The notes beneath the pieces are model-generated. The model ran no database searches. It saw nothing but the letters and a program-made list of their open reading frames with translations, and was not told the DNA's origin. Source: UBA1952 sp965246905 (GTDB lineage: Bacteria; Bacteroidota; Bacteroidia; Chitinophagales; Chitinophagaceae). From it: DNA of 64,000 nt. Position 1 is the stretch's first letter, and each line of letters opens with the position of its first letter. Location: contig CBDFFZ010000009.1 in the NCBI GenBank assembly GCA_965246905.1, positions 124,001-188,000 on the forward strand, written 5' to 3'. This document shows, piece after piece, positions 52,296-59,242 of this stretch. The position numbers were made by a program, and so were the translations under genes.

Positions 52296-52406
52296 TTTTC
52301 GTTGAAGCGTTAAAAAGCTAAAGCGTCTAATACCAAATTCCTGCACGACTCCACCTACCAACAACTTAACATCTCAACGATTCAAACACTCAAACACACT
52401 ACTAAT

Positions 52407-52785
52407 TTGCCCAACAACCGCCTCAACAAAACGATCGCCGGCTACCATTTACTGATGATTTTATCTGCGGTAGATTTCCGGCTGCCATCCTGCTGAGGAG
52501 ATCGTTATCCGTACCTATCTTGAAAAGGAATTTCCAATTCATGTAAGCCTTGATAAGCAGATGGAAGTGATTGCCGCCCTGAAGCCGGAAGAATGGGAAA
52601 TCCATTACCTGAAGATGATGGACGACTTTTATGACGATGCTACAGATGCAGAGCGCAAAGAATTGCTTCGCTTTGCGCTGGAGCTTACAAAGGCCGACAA
52701 TGTAATTACCAAAGAAGAGAACAGGTATCTCAATATGCTGTTTGAAGCGTGGGAGCCTGATCTGGATCCGGGAATCGGCAATTAA
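52407..52785 (+). pseudogene. TerB-like small protein, frameshifted
   Basis: A frame from 52407 (TTG start) reads LNKTIAGYHLLMILSAVDFR and then stops soon after. From 52483 the next frame continues HPAEEIVIRTYLEKEFP, later MEVIAALKPEEWEIHY and FALELTKADNVITKEENRYL to a stop at 52785. Joined near 52475-52485, the two halves form one protein of about 125 residues with the helical order of TerB-like proteins (the ADNVIT-EE motif is typical). One base too many in the GGCTGC area would explain the break. Without the join, only about 74 residues would be expressed from the ATG at 52561. The gene sits between ald and uppP. Confidence 0.55.
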
Positions 52786-52801
52786 GAATTAAGGGGCGAA
52801 A

Positions 52802-53599
52802 TCAAATCATCTTCATATAGATGAGGGCCAGGATTACGCAGCCTGCAATGATCCGGTAAATGCCGAAACCGCGGAACCCGTGCTTCTGCAGGTAGGAGAT
52901 AAAAAACCGGATAGCCAATACAGATACCGCAAATGATACAAGGCAGCCTACGCCCAGCATGCCGAGGTTTGAGTTGTGGAGCGCTTCCGGGGTTTCTTTA
53001 TAGGTGTCGTAAAGCTCTTTTGCAGTTGCCGCAGCCATCGTTGGCACAGCGAGAAAAAAGGAAAACTCCGCAGCCACTCTTCTTGTGAGCTTATTGGCCA
53101 TACCGCCAACAATAGTGGCCGCACTGCGGCTGATGCCCGGAAACAGAATGGCAAGAATCTGGAACAGGCCAATCTTCAGGGCATGACCATTGGTAATACC
53201 TTCCTCTGTATCGATAGCAGGTCTTGAAAACCACTTATCCACGAAAAGAAGAAGAATACCGCCAAGCACAGTGATGATCGCAATGGTGGAAATGTTGCCA
53301 AGCACCGCTTCGATGTGCTTCTTGAGCAGCGCGCCTGCAATGAGCGACGGGATTACAGCAATTATGAGCTTTATATAAAAGCTCCATCCTTTAAAATTCA
53401 CGAACTTCTTCCAGTACAAAAGCACTACTGCAAGGATGGCTGCAAGCTGTATCACGATGTCGAACATATTCACGAATGGATCCTTTGGGTCGATGTGCAT
53501 GAATGCCTGCGCAAATTTCATGTGTGCAGTAGAAGAGATCGGCAAAAACTCAGTAAGGCCTTCTACAACGGCGGTGATGATGGATTGAAGCCAGGTCAT
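52802..53599 (-). CDS. uppP: Undecaprenyl-diphosphatase UppP/BacA
   Basis: UppP dephosphorylates undecaprenyl diphosphate, recycling the lipid carrier for peptidoglycan and other surface polymers, and gives bacitracin resistance. The 265-residue protein has about seven membrane segments and both catalytic motifs: EGLTEFLPISSTAH at 13-26 and GISRSAATIVGG near 155-166. It is monocistronic, converging on the TerB-like gene with a gap of 16 bp. The region upstream contains a cluster of the CGGATTGCGG repeat. Confidence 0.95.
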   Translation of the reverse strand: MTWLQSIITAVVEGLTEFLPISSTAHMKFAQAFMHIDPKDPFVNMFDIVIQLAAILAVVLLYWKKFVNFKGWSFYIKLIIAVIPSLIAGALLKKHIEAVLGNISTIAIITVLGGILLLFVDKWFSRPAIDTEEGITNGHALKIGLFQILAILFPGISRSAATIVGGMANKLTRRVAAEFSFFLAVPTMAAATAKELYDTYKETPEALHNSNLGMLGVGCLVSFAVSVLAIRFFISYLQKHGFRGFGIYRIIAGCVILALIYMKMI

Positions 53600-53602
53600 T
53601 TT

Positions 53603-53750
53603 AATTTCGGATTGCGGAAGTCGGATTCCGGATTTATTTAAGTTGGGAATTAATTTATAATCGGATGTTCATGATCTGCATCGATCCGTTACTTCTGATA
53701 GCATTCAAAAACCAGATATACCGGAATCCTGCTTCCGCAATCCGGAATGG
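53603..53750. repeat. ATTCGGATTGCGGATT-type repeats between uppP and queE
   Basis: Copies such as TTCGGATTGCGGAAGTCGG and its reverse-strand relative CTTCCGCAATCCGGAAT occur at both ends of this gap (53605-53640, 53728-53750). Similar runs appear at 54340-54404, 57638-57672 and 57735-57763. Confidence 0.5.
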
Positions 53751-54410
53751 CTATGGAATATTCAGGTACTTGTGCGTCTGTAAAGATAATTGCCACTTTG
53801 GGTTCTGCTGTATGTACTTGATAATAAGCGGCGTCATTTCTTCTTTTTTGCTCCACTCCGGCTGCAAATAAAGGGAACAATCTTTACCTACATAAGCAGC
53901 GTACTGTTCGCCCCAGCCAAAATCGCTTTTGTGGTACACAACTACCTTGAGCTCTCCCGCCTGCGCGAGCGCGGATGGCAGCGGGGCTTTGAATTTCTTT
54001 GGAGAAAGGGTAATAAAATCCAAATTGCCGCTTAGCTCCGAAGAGCCGGAAGTTTCAAGATGCGTGCGGAAGCCTGCTTCCTTTAAGCCTTTGGTTAGGT
54101 AAGAAAGATCGTGCATGGCCGGCTCACCGCCCGTGATCACAGCAATACGGCCGGGATGTTTCTCCGCCTCTGCCACCAACTCTTCCACGCTCATGTGGGG
54201 GTGCGCGGCGGCATCCCAGCTTTCCTTTACATCGCACCATACACAGCCTACATCGCAGCCGCCAAGGCGAATGAAATAGGCTGCCTGACCGCTGTAGCGC
54301 CCTTCGCCCTGCAGGGTATAGAAGTGCTCCATCACCGGATAAGTGATTTCGGATTCGCTGCGCGGCTGCCGGTGGCGATTCGGATTTCGGATTTCAGATT
54401 GCATGATCAT
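53751..54410 (-). CDS. queE: 7-carboxy-7-deazaguanine synthase QueE
   Basis: QueE is the radical SAM enzyme that contracts carboxy-tetrahydropterin to carboxy-deazaguanine on the way to queuosine. The 219-residue protein has the cluster motif CDVGCVWC at 52-59 in the QueE context RLGGCDVGCVWCDVKESWD, ITGGEPAMHD near 93-102, and SPKKFK near 135. The first part up to TYPVMEHFYTLQGEG is unusual: residues 5-25 (SEIRNPNRHRQPRSESEI) are encoded by the intergenic repeat common in this window. The family normally begins close to YPVMEHFYTLQGEG. The true start could therefore be the ATG of VMEHFY at 54332, or the repeat has become coding. The TPR gene precedes it by 6 bp. Confidence 0.92.
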   Translation of the reverse strand: MIMQSEIRNPNRHRQPRSESEITYPVMEHFYTLQGEGRYSGQAAYFIRLGGCDVGCVWCDVKESWDAAAHPHMSVEELVAEAEKHPGRIAVITGGEPAMHDLSYLTKGLKEAGFRTHLETSGSSELSGNLDFITLSPKKFKAPLPSALAQAGELKVVVYHKSDFGWGEQYAAYVGKDCSLYLQPEWSKKEEMTPLIIKYIQQNPKWQLSLQTHKYLNIP

Positions 54411-54416
54411 TCTATA

Positions 54417-55361
54417 CTACTTTATTTTTTTTCTACGAACGATGCTAGTGACAGACAGGAAAGCTATTAAACCCATACTTATGATCCAATACCTGTTTCT
54501 ATCAATCCAGCCGTAAGTCCTTCCAACAATATGCGGATAGGAATGATGACTTTCCTGAAAATTACGCTCGCTCAGATAGCTATTGTAAAGTCGGATTGCA
54601 TAATCTTTCCGCTGCCCGAAAATGCCACTCTGATAACCGTATTCGCCCGCCATAATATATTCCTGTGCAGCTGTTTCAACATCGCGCGTAAGCATTGTAA
54701 GGTTTGCAAGATCGAAAAGAAGTTGGGCTACAATTGGTTCTTTAGGCTTTACAAAGCTTAAACGTTCCTGAAGCTGGTCAAACAAATGCCGTTGAATACT
54801 GTGCAGTGAGTCTAAAGGCAAATTGCTTTCTGGAACTTGTTTATCCCTAAAATCCAAACCAAGGATATCATGGTTTGCCAGATATTGCTGGTTTGTATTT
54901 CCTCTTCTCTTTAAGTCAAGAATACGTAGATGAATCCACTCTGAACCATTATGCGAATCCGGATTAATTGCAATCGCCTTCTTTATCCAGAAGTAAGCAG
55001 AATCATTTTGGCCTAGTAACTCATAAACGGTTCCCAGATTAGCTGCTGTATTGTATTGGCTATGTCTTAGCTTTTCAATGTCTTGAAACACGCTTTTTGC
55101 AACTTGATAGTCGCCATGATAAACAAGCATAGCACCATAATCAGAATAATCTTCCAGATCGTTAGTGCGCTTATAACGTTCGAGCAATTCTTTGATTGGC
55201 CTAAGATAAGACGTGTCTCCGATAGCATGATAAGGCCCAGGAGGGCCGGTCGTCTCCACCTCCTTCCCCGCAAGCGTATGCCCGAATTCGTTGATGCAAC
55301 CCCACGAATATTTAGGTGCAATGAAAAATAGCACGCACGAAATAGTAACAAGGACTTTCAT
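54417..55361 (-). CDS. Exported TPR-like protein of unknown function
   Basis: The 314-residue protein has a signal peptide (MKVLVTISCVLFFIAPKYSWG), helical repeats with TPR-like spacing (YSDYGAMLVYHGDYQVAKSV, YNTAANLGTVYELLGQ and DSAYFWIKKAIAINPD, about 70-130) and a C-terminal membrane helix (YWIISMGLIAFLSVTSIV) followed by RRKKIK. It should be anchored in the inner membrane with the bulk outside. The DNA is richer in A and T than its neighbours, with more AAA, ATA and TTT codons, which may mean a more recent arrival. The gene follows folD's end by 5 bp in reading order and is followed by queE; no functional link is clear. Confidence 0.72.
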   Translation of the reverse strand: MKVLVTISCVLFFIAPKYSWGCINEFGHTLAGKEVETTGPPGPYHAIGDTSYLRPIKELLERYKRTNDLEDYSDYGAMLVYHGDYQVAKSVFQDIEKLRHSQYNTAANLGTVYELLGQNDSAYFWIKKAIAINPDSHNGSEWIHLRILDLKRRGNTNQQYLANHDILGLDFRDKQVPESNLPLDSLHSIQRHLFDQLQERLSFVKPKEPIVAQLLFDLANLTMLTRDVETAAQEYIMAGEYGYQSGIFGQRKDYAIRLYNSYLSERNFQESHHSYPHIVGRTYGWIDRNRYWIISMGLIAFLSVTSIVRRKKIK

Positions 55362-55366
55362 TCTCT

Positions 55367-56245
55367 TTAATGATATGTCATTTTAAACGCCTCAAGCGTG
55401 TTCTTCATCAGCCCGCAAATGGTCATTGGGCCTACGCCTTTGGGTACAGGGGTTATATAGCTGCACTTTTCCGATACTGCGTCGAAGTCAACATCGCCTA
55501 CCAATCTGCTGCCGCTTTTTCTTGTGGCATCGGGTATGCGGTTGATGCCTACGTCTATGATAATGGCGCCGTCCTTTACCATATCCGCTTTAATGAATTT
55601 CGCGATGCCAATGGCGGCAACGATCATGTCTGCCTGACGGCAAAGTGCTTCGAGATTTCTTGTTTTGCTGTGCGTGAGGGTAACAGTGGCATTGCCGGGA
55701 TTGTTGTTGCGGCTCATAAGGATGCTCATAGGTGTGCCTACAATATTGCTGCGGCCAACAACTACGCAGTGCATCCCAGTCGTATCAATCTTATAATGAT
55801 CCAGCATCAGCAGGATGCCATAAGGTGTGGCGGGGAGGAATGTTTTCTGCCCGAGCACCATACGGCCCTGAGATATCGGGTGGAAGCCATCCACATCTTT
55901 TTCCGGATCAATAGCGTTGATCACAGCATCGGAAGAGATATGCTTTGGCAGCGGCAACTGTACAAGGATGCCGTTGATCTTCGGATCTTCATTAAGTTTT
56001 TTTACTTCGTCGAGCAATGTTTCCTGAACAATACCGGCATCCAGCCTTATGAGCGTAGAGCCAAAGCCCAGCTCTTCGCAGCTTTTCACTTTTGAGCTTA
56101 CATATACGTTGCTTGCGGGGTCATCGCCCACGAGTATGGCGGCAAGATGCGGCGCTTTGCCGGTCTGCGCCTTAAGCTCAATCGTTTCTTTACGGATTTG
56201 CTCCTTTATATGAGCCGATACTGCGGCGCCGTCTAAGATTTGCAT
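55367..56245 (-). CDS. folD: FolD: methylenetetrahydrofolate dehydrogenase/cyclohydrolase
   Basis: FolD interconverts methylene-, methenyl- and formyl-tetrahydrofolate, supplying one-carbon units. The 292-residue protein starts MQILDGAAVSAHIKEQI and has the catalytic lysine region YVSSKVKSCEELGF near 52-65, QLPLPKHI near 97, GRSNIVGTPMSILM near 170-183 and PVPKGVGPMT near 268-277. The frame is open 35 codons further upstream, but a -7 element ends 5 bp before the ATG at 56245 and fixes the start. The terminal residues lie close to the TPR gene. FolP and FolB are encoded elsewhere in the window. Confidence 0.95.
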   Translation of the reverse strand: MQILDGAAVSAHIKEQIRKETIELKAQTGKAPHLAAILVGDDPASNVYVSSKVKSCEELGFGSTLIRLDAGIVQETLLDEVKKLNEDPKINGILVQLPLPKHISSDAVINAIDPEKDVDGFHPISQGRMVLGQKTFLPATPYGILLMLDHYKIDTTGMHCVVVGRSNIVGTPMSILMSRNNNPGNATVTLTHSKTRNLEALCRQADMIVAAIGIAKFIKADMVKDGAIIIDVGINRIPDATRKSGSRLVGDVDFDAVSEKCSYITPVPKGVGPMTICGLMKNTLEAFKMTYH

Positions 56246-56250
56246 GGGCG

Positions 56251-56258
56251 CAAAGATA
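56251..56258 (-). promoter_or_regulatory. -7 promoter element for folD
   Basis: The minus strand reads TATCTTTG, then CGCCC, then the ATG. The start codon would be at or within a few bases of the transcript start. Confidence 0.55.
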
Positions 56259-56326
56259 CGCTGCTGGTTTAAGGGAATCTGGGATTGGGGATTGGGAATT
56301 TGGCGTTGGGCGCTTACTGTAGTTGG

Positions 56327-56403
56327 GCGAAGTCCCCGGACTTCGCACACCCGGCGTCGCGTCCCCTGACGCGTGTACTTTTTGTCAGGCTTTGCAAAAG
56401 CCT
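56327..56403. repeat. Array of three small hairpins
   Basis: GCGAAGTCC-CC-GGACTTCGC (56327-56346), CGCGTC-CCCT-GACGCG (56358-56373) and AGGCTTT-GCA-AAAGCCT (56387-56403) follow each other at spacings of 11-13 bp in the nadK-folD gap. None is followed by a long T run on the minus strand. Confidence 0.6.
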
Positions 56404-56575
56404 TGCCGGTGGCTTCCGCATTGCGGCCGCGGGTAAGGTTACTATTGACCCAAATGAGTATAATAGTGCATGCGATGCTAACATTGTTGCACGCATAGCT
56501 AATGTTGGCGCATACAGGTGGGGTTTATGCACCAAAATTGCCGGTGTATGCATAAGAAATGCTGGATCGGGCTGT

Positions 56576-56742
56576 CCTTGTGTCGGGCGCCGCGTATTAT
56601 GCCGGTGACGGCTAAGGAAGGCTTCGCTTGGAGCGAAGGCTTCCTTAGCATGTATTAGCCCGCGCAAGGGATAGCAGTGGAAAGCCCCGTAGCTTTTCGC
56701 GAAGGGCTTGAAACGGATAGCCTGGTGCCGCCCTTCGCGGCA
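56576..56742. other. Nested hairpin element after nadK
   Basis: A near-perfect 18-bp stem (56611-56649, one mismatch) is enclosed by outer arms CCTTGTGTCGGGC (56576-56588) and GCCCGCGCAAGG (56658-56669). A second stem AAGCCC/GGGCTT (56682-56709) is flanked by GGATAGC-type blocks. A third stem, TGCCGC-CCTTC-GCGGCA, is at 56726-56742. It lies directly after the nadK stop on that gene's transcript. I see no gene in it. It resembles abundant structured repeats of Bacteroidota and may be an RNA element. Confidence 0.55.
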
Positions 56743-56754
56743 TGCGCCCAAACA

Positions 56755-57633
56755 TTAATTCCGCCGGTCGATACCCCAATAGAGCTTTTGCTTGATAGTT
56801 TGCAGGAAGTTATGCTCATCGGGCCGTACGAGGGATATGGAGAAGGCTTCTTTGCGCACGGCGAGCTGTACATTGGATGTAATACTTTCAGTGCGCGCAT
56901 CGAGGGTGGCAAGAAACTGCTCGGAGCGGCCTTCTACCTCGAAGGAAATGACATTGTCGTCGGGCACTACGATGCTGCGTGTGTTGAGGTTGTGCGGCGC
57001 TACGGGCGTGATAACGAAGGAGGAGGCCTGCGGGAAAACCACGGGGCCGCCGCAGCTTAGCGAATAGCCGGTAGAGCCCGTAGGCGTGCATACCACAAGC
57101 CCATCGGCCCAGTAGGTATTGAGAAATTCACCGTTGAGGTAGGTATGCACCTTGATCATGCTTGAGGAATCCTTGCGGTGAAGAGTAAATTCATTGAGCG
57201 CAAACGGCGCATCGCCAAAGAGCGGGATGCTGGAATCGAGGTGGATAAGGGTGCGCTTTTCAAGTGTGTAAGAGCCGCGCACGAGGGATAAAATGGCCTC
57301 ATCGACTTCCTCGACGGGGATAGCTGCGAGAAAGCCGAGGCGCCCCAGATTAATGCCGATGAGCGGGATGGCGGTGCGGCCCACGAAGGAGATGGTATCG
57401 AGCAGGGTACCATCGCCGCCGAGCGAAAACAGCATATCTGTATTGGGCGGCAGATCGCGTGAACCGGTGAAGAGGCGCGGAGTTTCGGTGAAGGCGATGT
57501 GCGGCTGCAGGCGCTCAAAAAAATCTTTGTAAAACACCATCTGTATGCGGTGCTTCTCCATCATCAGCACAATATGCTGCAGCGTGGAGATGTCCTTTTC
57601 ATCGAAAGTGCGGTTGTAGAGGGCTGCCAGCAT
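56755..57633 (-). CDS. nadK: NAD kinase
   Basis: NadK phosphorylates NAD to NADP. The 292-residue protein begins MLAALYNRTFDEKDISTL and has the catalytic LGGDGTLLD at 71-79 with the essential aspartate. GINLGRLGFLA follows near 93-103, and the GSTGYSLSCGGPVV loop near 181-194 binds nucleotide. The length is typical of bacterial NadK. Its transcript would run into the hairpin elements downstream, which may act as terminator. The POTRA protein gene lies 133 bp before it. Confidence 0.95.
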   Translation of the reverse strand: MLAALYNRTFDEKDISTLQHIVLMMEKHRIQMVFYKDFFERLQPHIAFTETPRLFTGSRDLPPNTDMLFSLGGDGTLLDTISFVGRTAIPLIGINLGRLGFLAAIPVEEVDEAILSLVRGSYTLEKRTLIHLDSSIPLFGDAPFALNEFTLHRKDSSSMIKVHTYLNGEFLNTYWADGLVVCTPTGSTGYSLSCGGPVVFPQASSFVITPVAPHNLNTRSIVVPDDNVISFEVEGRSEQFLATLDARTESITSNVQLAVRKEAFSISLVRPDEHNFLQTIKQKLYWGIDRRN

Positions 57634-57637
57634 GGTT

Positions 57638-57763
57638 TGATTGCGGATTGCGAAATTCGGATTGCGGATCTAAAAATAATTGCTTGCCAATTCTGATATT
57701 TTTCTTGCTGCTGGCTTTATAGGCTAACCAATTCAGAAATCCGGGTTCCGAATTCCGGAATAC
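57638..57763. repeat. ATTCGGATTGCGGATT-type repeats flanking the nadK start region
   Basis: GATTGCGGATTGCGAAATTC, then TTCGGATTGCGGATC (57638-57672), and CCGGGTTCCGAATTCCGGAA (57742-57761) belong to the same family as the copies near uppP and queE. Confidence 0.5.
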
Positions 57764-57765
57764 AT

Positions 57766-59130
57766 TCACTCGGCGTTTAGGTGTAAAAATACTCCGTTTT
57801 GGCCAAGGCTGTTTACGGCAAATTCTATACGGATCTTAATATCGTAAGTGGTTACGGCATCAAGGCCGATGCCTGCGCTGTACAGCAGTTTATTGCTCAG
57901 AAAGCTGTTGCCGGGATTATTGTCCTGCACGTAGCCGGCATCTGCAAAAATTTTGGGGTAGAGGCGAAGCGGTAAATTGGGCAAATACCGGAAGGGCAGA
58001 CTGAAAAGCGAGCGGTTCAGAATTTCCCGCTTCAGATCGAGACGAAGGACACCATAATGCGCGCCGTCCATCACGTAGCGCTCATAGCCGCGCACATACT
58101 CGGTGCGGGTGCCGAGGGCCGGGCGGAAATAGTAAGGCTGCTTTTGCGGCAGGCTCAGCCGCCCCCGGAATATTAGCGCTGTGTACCATTTTGGAAACTG
58201 GGTTGTATAGTAGCCGGTCTCGGTACGCAACTGCGCCTGGAAATCCGCCCCTTTAAAGCCGGTTCTTGCCAGTGCATAACTCACCATTTTAAAGCCTTTG
58301 AGCGGGTAGTTCCAGTTGTCCGCATGGTTGATGTCCAGGCGGTAAAGCAGCTCTGCGTATTGCAGGTGGTCTTCGCCACTCTTAAAATAATCTTGGTTCA
58401 GGGAAAGCACGGTATCTGAAATACGCACATCATGATAGGAAACCTGTACCAGATGGCGCACAGCGAAGCCGGGACGATAGGTGTAGAAAACAGCAGCATC
58501 GTACTGCCGCACAATGCTGCTGCCGGGCAGGCGGGCAAATTTCAGCTTATTGCTATCGGTAGCATAGGCAAGTTCACCGCTTTTCGATGCATTGATGCCA
58601 AAGCCGATACCGTGGCGCTGGGCTTTATCGAGATAAGGTTTTACATAATCAAGTGCAAAACGCTGCGTATAGCCAACCTGTACGGTGGCGGCGATCCGCT
58701 CCATATTTCCCCGGAAGTTGTTGTGCGTGAGGGTAAGGCCAAAGTTGGCGCGGCGGGCATCATGATTATGATCCTGCCACCATACATTAAAGTTCTGATC
58801 GGCAAGCTGGAAGAGCGGTTTGGGAATAATATACCAGCGTTCTTTTACTTCTATATCCCAATCGGATGTATCCGGGGCAATTATTGTTTGGATGATGCTG
58901 ATGGTGGTAAAAAGTGTGGAGTTGGCGAGCCGTAGCTTATTCTCCTCTATTAATAAAGTGGCGGAATCAACAGCGAATATCCTTCCTTCCTTTACACTCA
59001 TCTCCCGCAGGATAATAGCCCGCCTTGTGATCTTATTGCCGCTAATGCTGATGTGGCGCAGGTAAATGCTTTGCGCCCCGGCCACAGTGGCGCACAGCAA
59101 AACAAGCATCATTAAAACAGGCCGCATCAT
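57766..59130 (-). CDS. POTRA and Omp85-like outer-membrane protein
   Basis: The 454-residue protein has a signal peptide (MMRPVLMMLVLLCATVAGAQ). One POTRA-like domain follows (IYLRHISISGNKITRR through LREMSVKEG and NSTLFTTISI, about 20-95), then a beta-barrel with strands such as GTRTEYVRGYERY, whose RGY-type motif recalls Omp85 barrels. It belongs to the surface-antigen/TamA-like side of the Omp85 family, with one POTRA rather than five, so it is not BamA itself. A role in inserting or exporting envelope components is likely. The upstream ATG at 59151 is excluded because a -7 element lies between it and the chosen start. Confidence 0.85.
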   Translation of the reverse strand: MMRPVLMMLVLLCATVAGAQSIYLRHISISGNKITRRAIILREMSVKEGRIFAVDSATLLIEENKLRLANSTLFTTISIIQTIIAPDTSDWDIEVKERWYIIPKPLFQLADQNFNVWWQDHNHDARRANFGLTLTHNNFRGNMERIAATVQVGYTQRFALDYVKPYLDKAQRHGIGFGINASKSGELAYATDSNKLKFARLPGSSIVRQYDAAVFYTYRPGFAVRHLVQVSYHDVRISDTVLSLNQDYFKSGEDHLQYAELLYRLDINHADNWNYPLKGFKMVSYALARTGFKGADFQAQLRTETGYYTTQFPKWYTALIFRGRLSLPQKQPYYFRPALGTRTEYVRGYERYVMDGAHYGVLRLDLKREILNRSLFSLPFRYLPNLPLRLYPKIFADAGYVQDNNPGNSFLSNKLLYSAGIGLDAVTTYDIKIRIEFAVNSLGQNGVFLHLNAE

Positions 59131-59139
59131 GGAGGGCCG

Positions 59140-59147
59140 CAAAGATA
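59140..59147 (-). promoter_or_regulatory. -7 promoter element for the POTRA/Omp85 gene
   Basis: The minus strand reads TATCTTTG, then CGGCCCTCC, then ATGATG. The element lies 9 bp before the start codon. Confidence 0.55.
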
Positions 59148-59242
59148 CCAATGGCTACGGGCAGTTCAGCCCTGTTGTTAAAAAGAGCCTATCGCTAACC
59201 ATTGCGTGTTGTCTGCCGTCTTTAATCCTTAACTTTAAGGAT

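Noticed and set aside
53751..54410. QueE taken as part of the lipid radical SAM system
   Set aside because: Its motifs are those of the queuosine enzyme and it lies far from the Lgt-like cluster.
56314..56751. A 145-codon minus-strand frame between folD and nadK
   Set aside because: The sequence is dominated by hairpins; the product has no hydrophobic core pattern and overlaps the structured elements.
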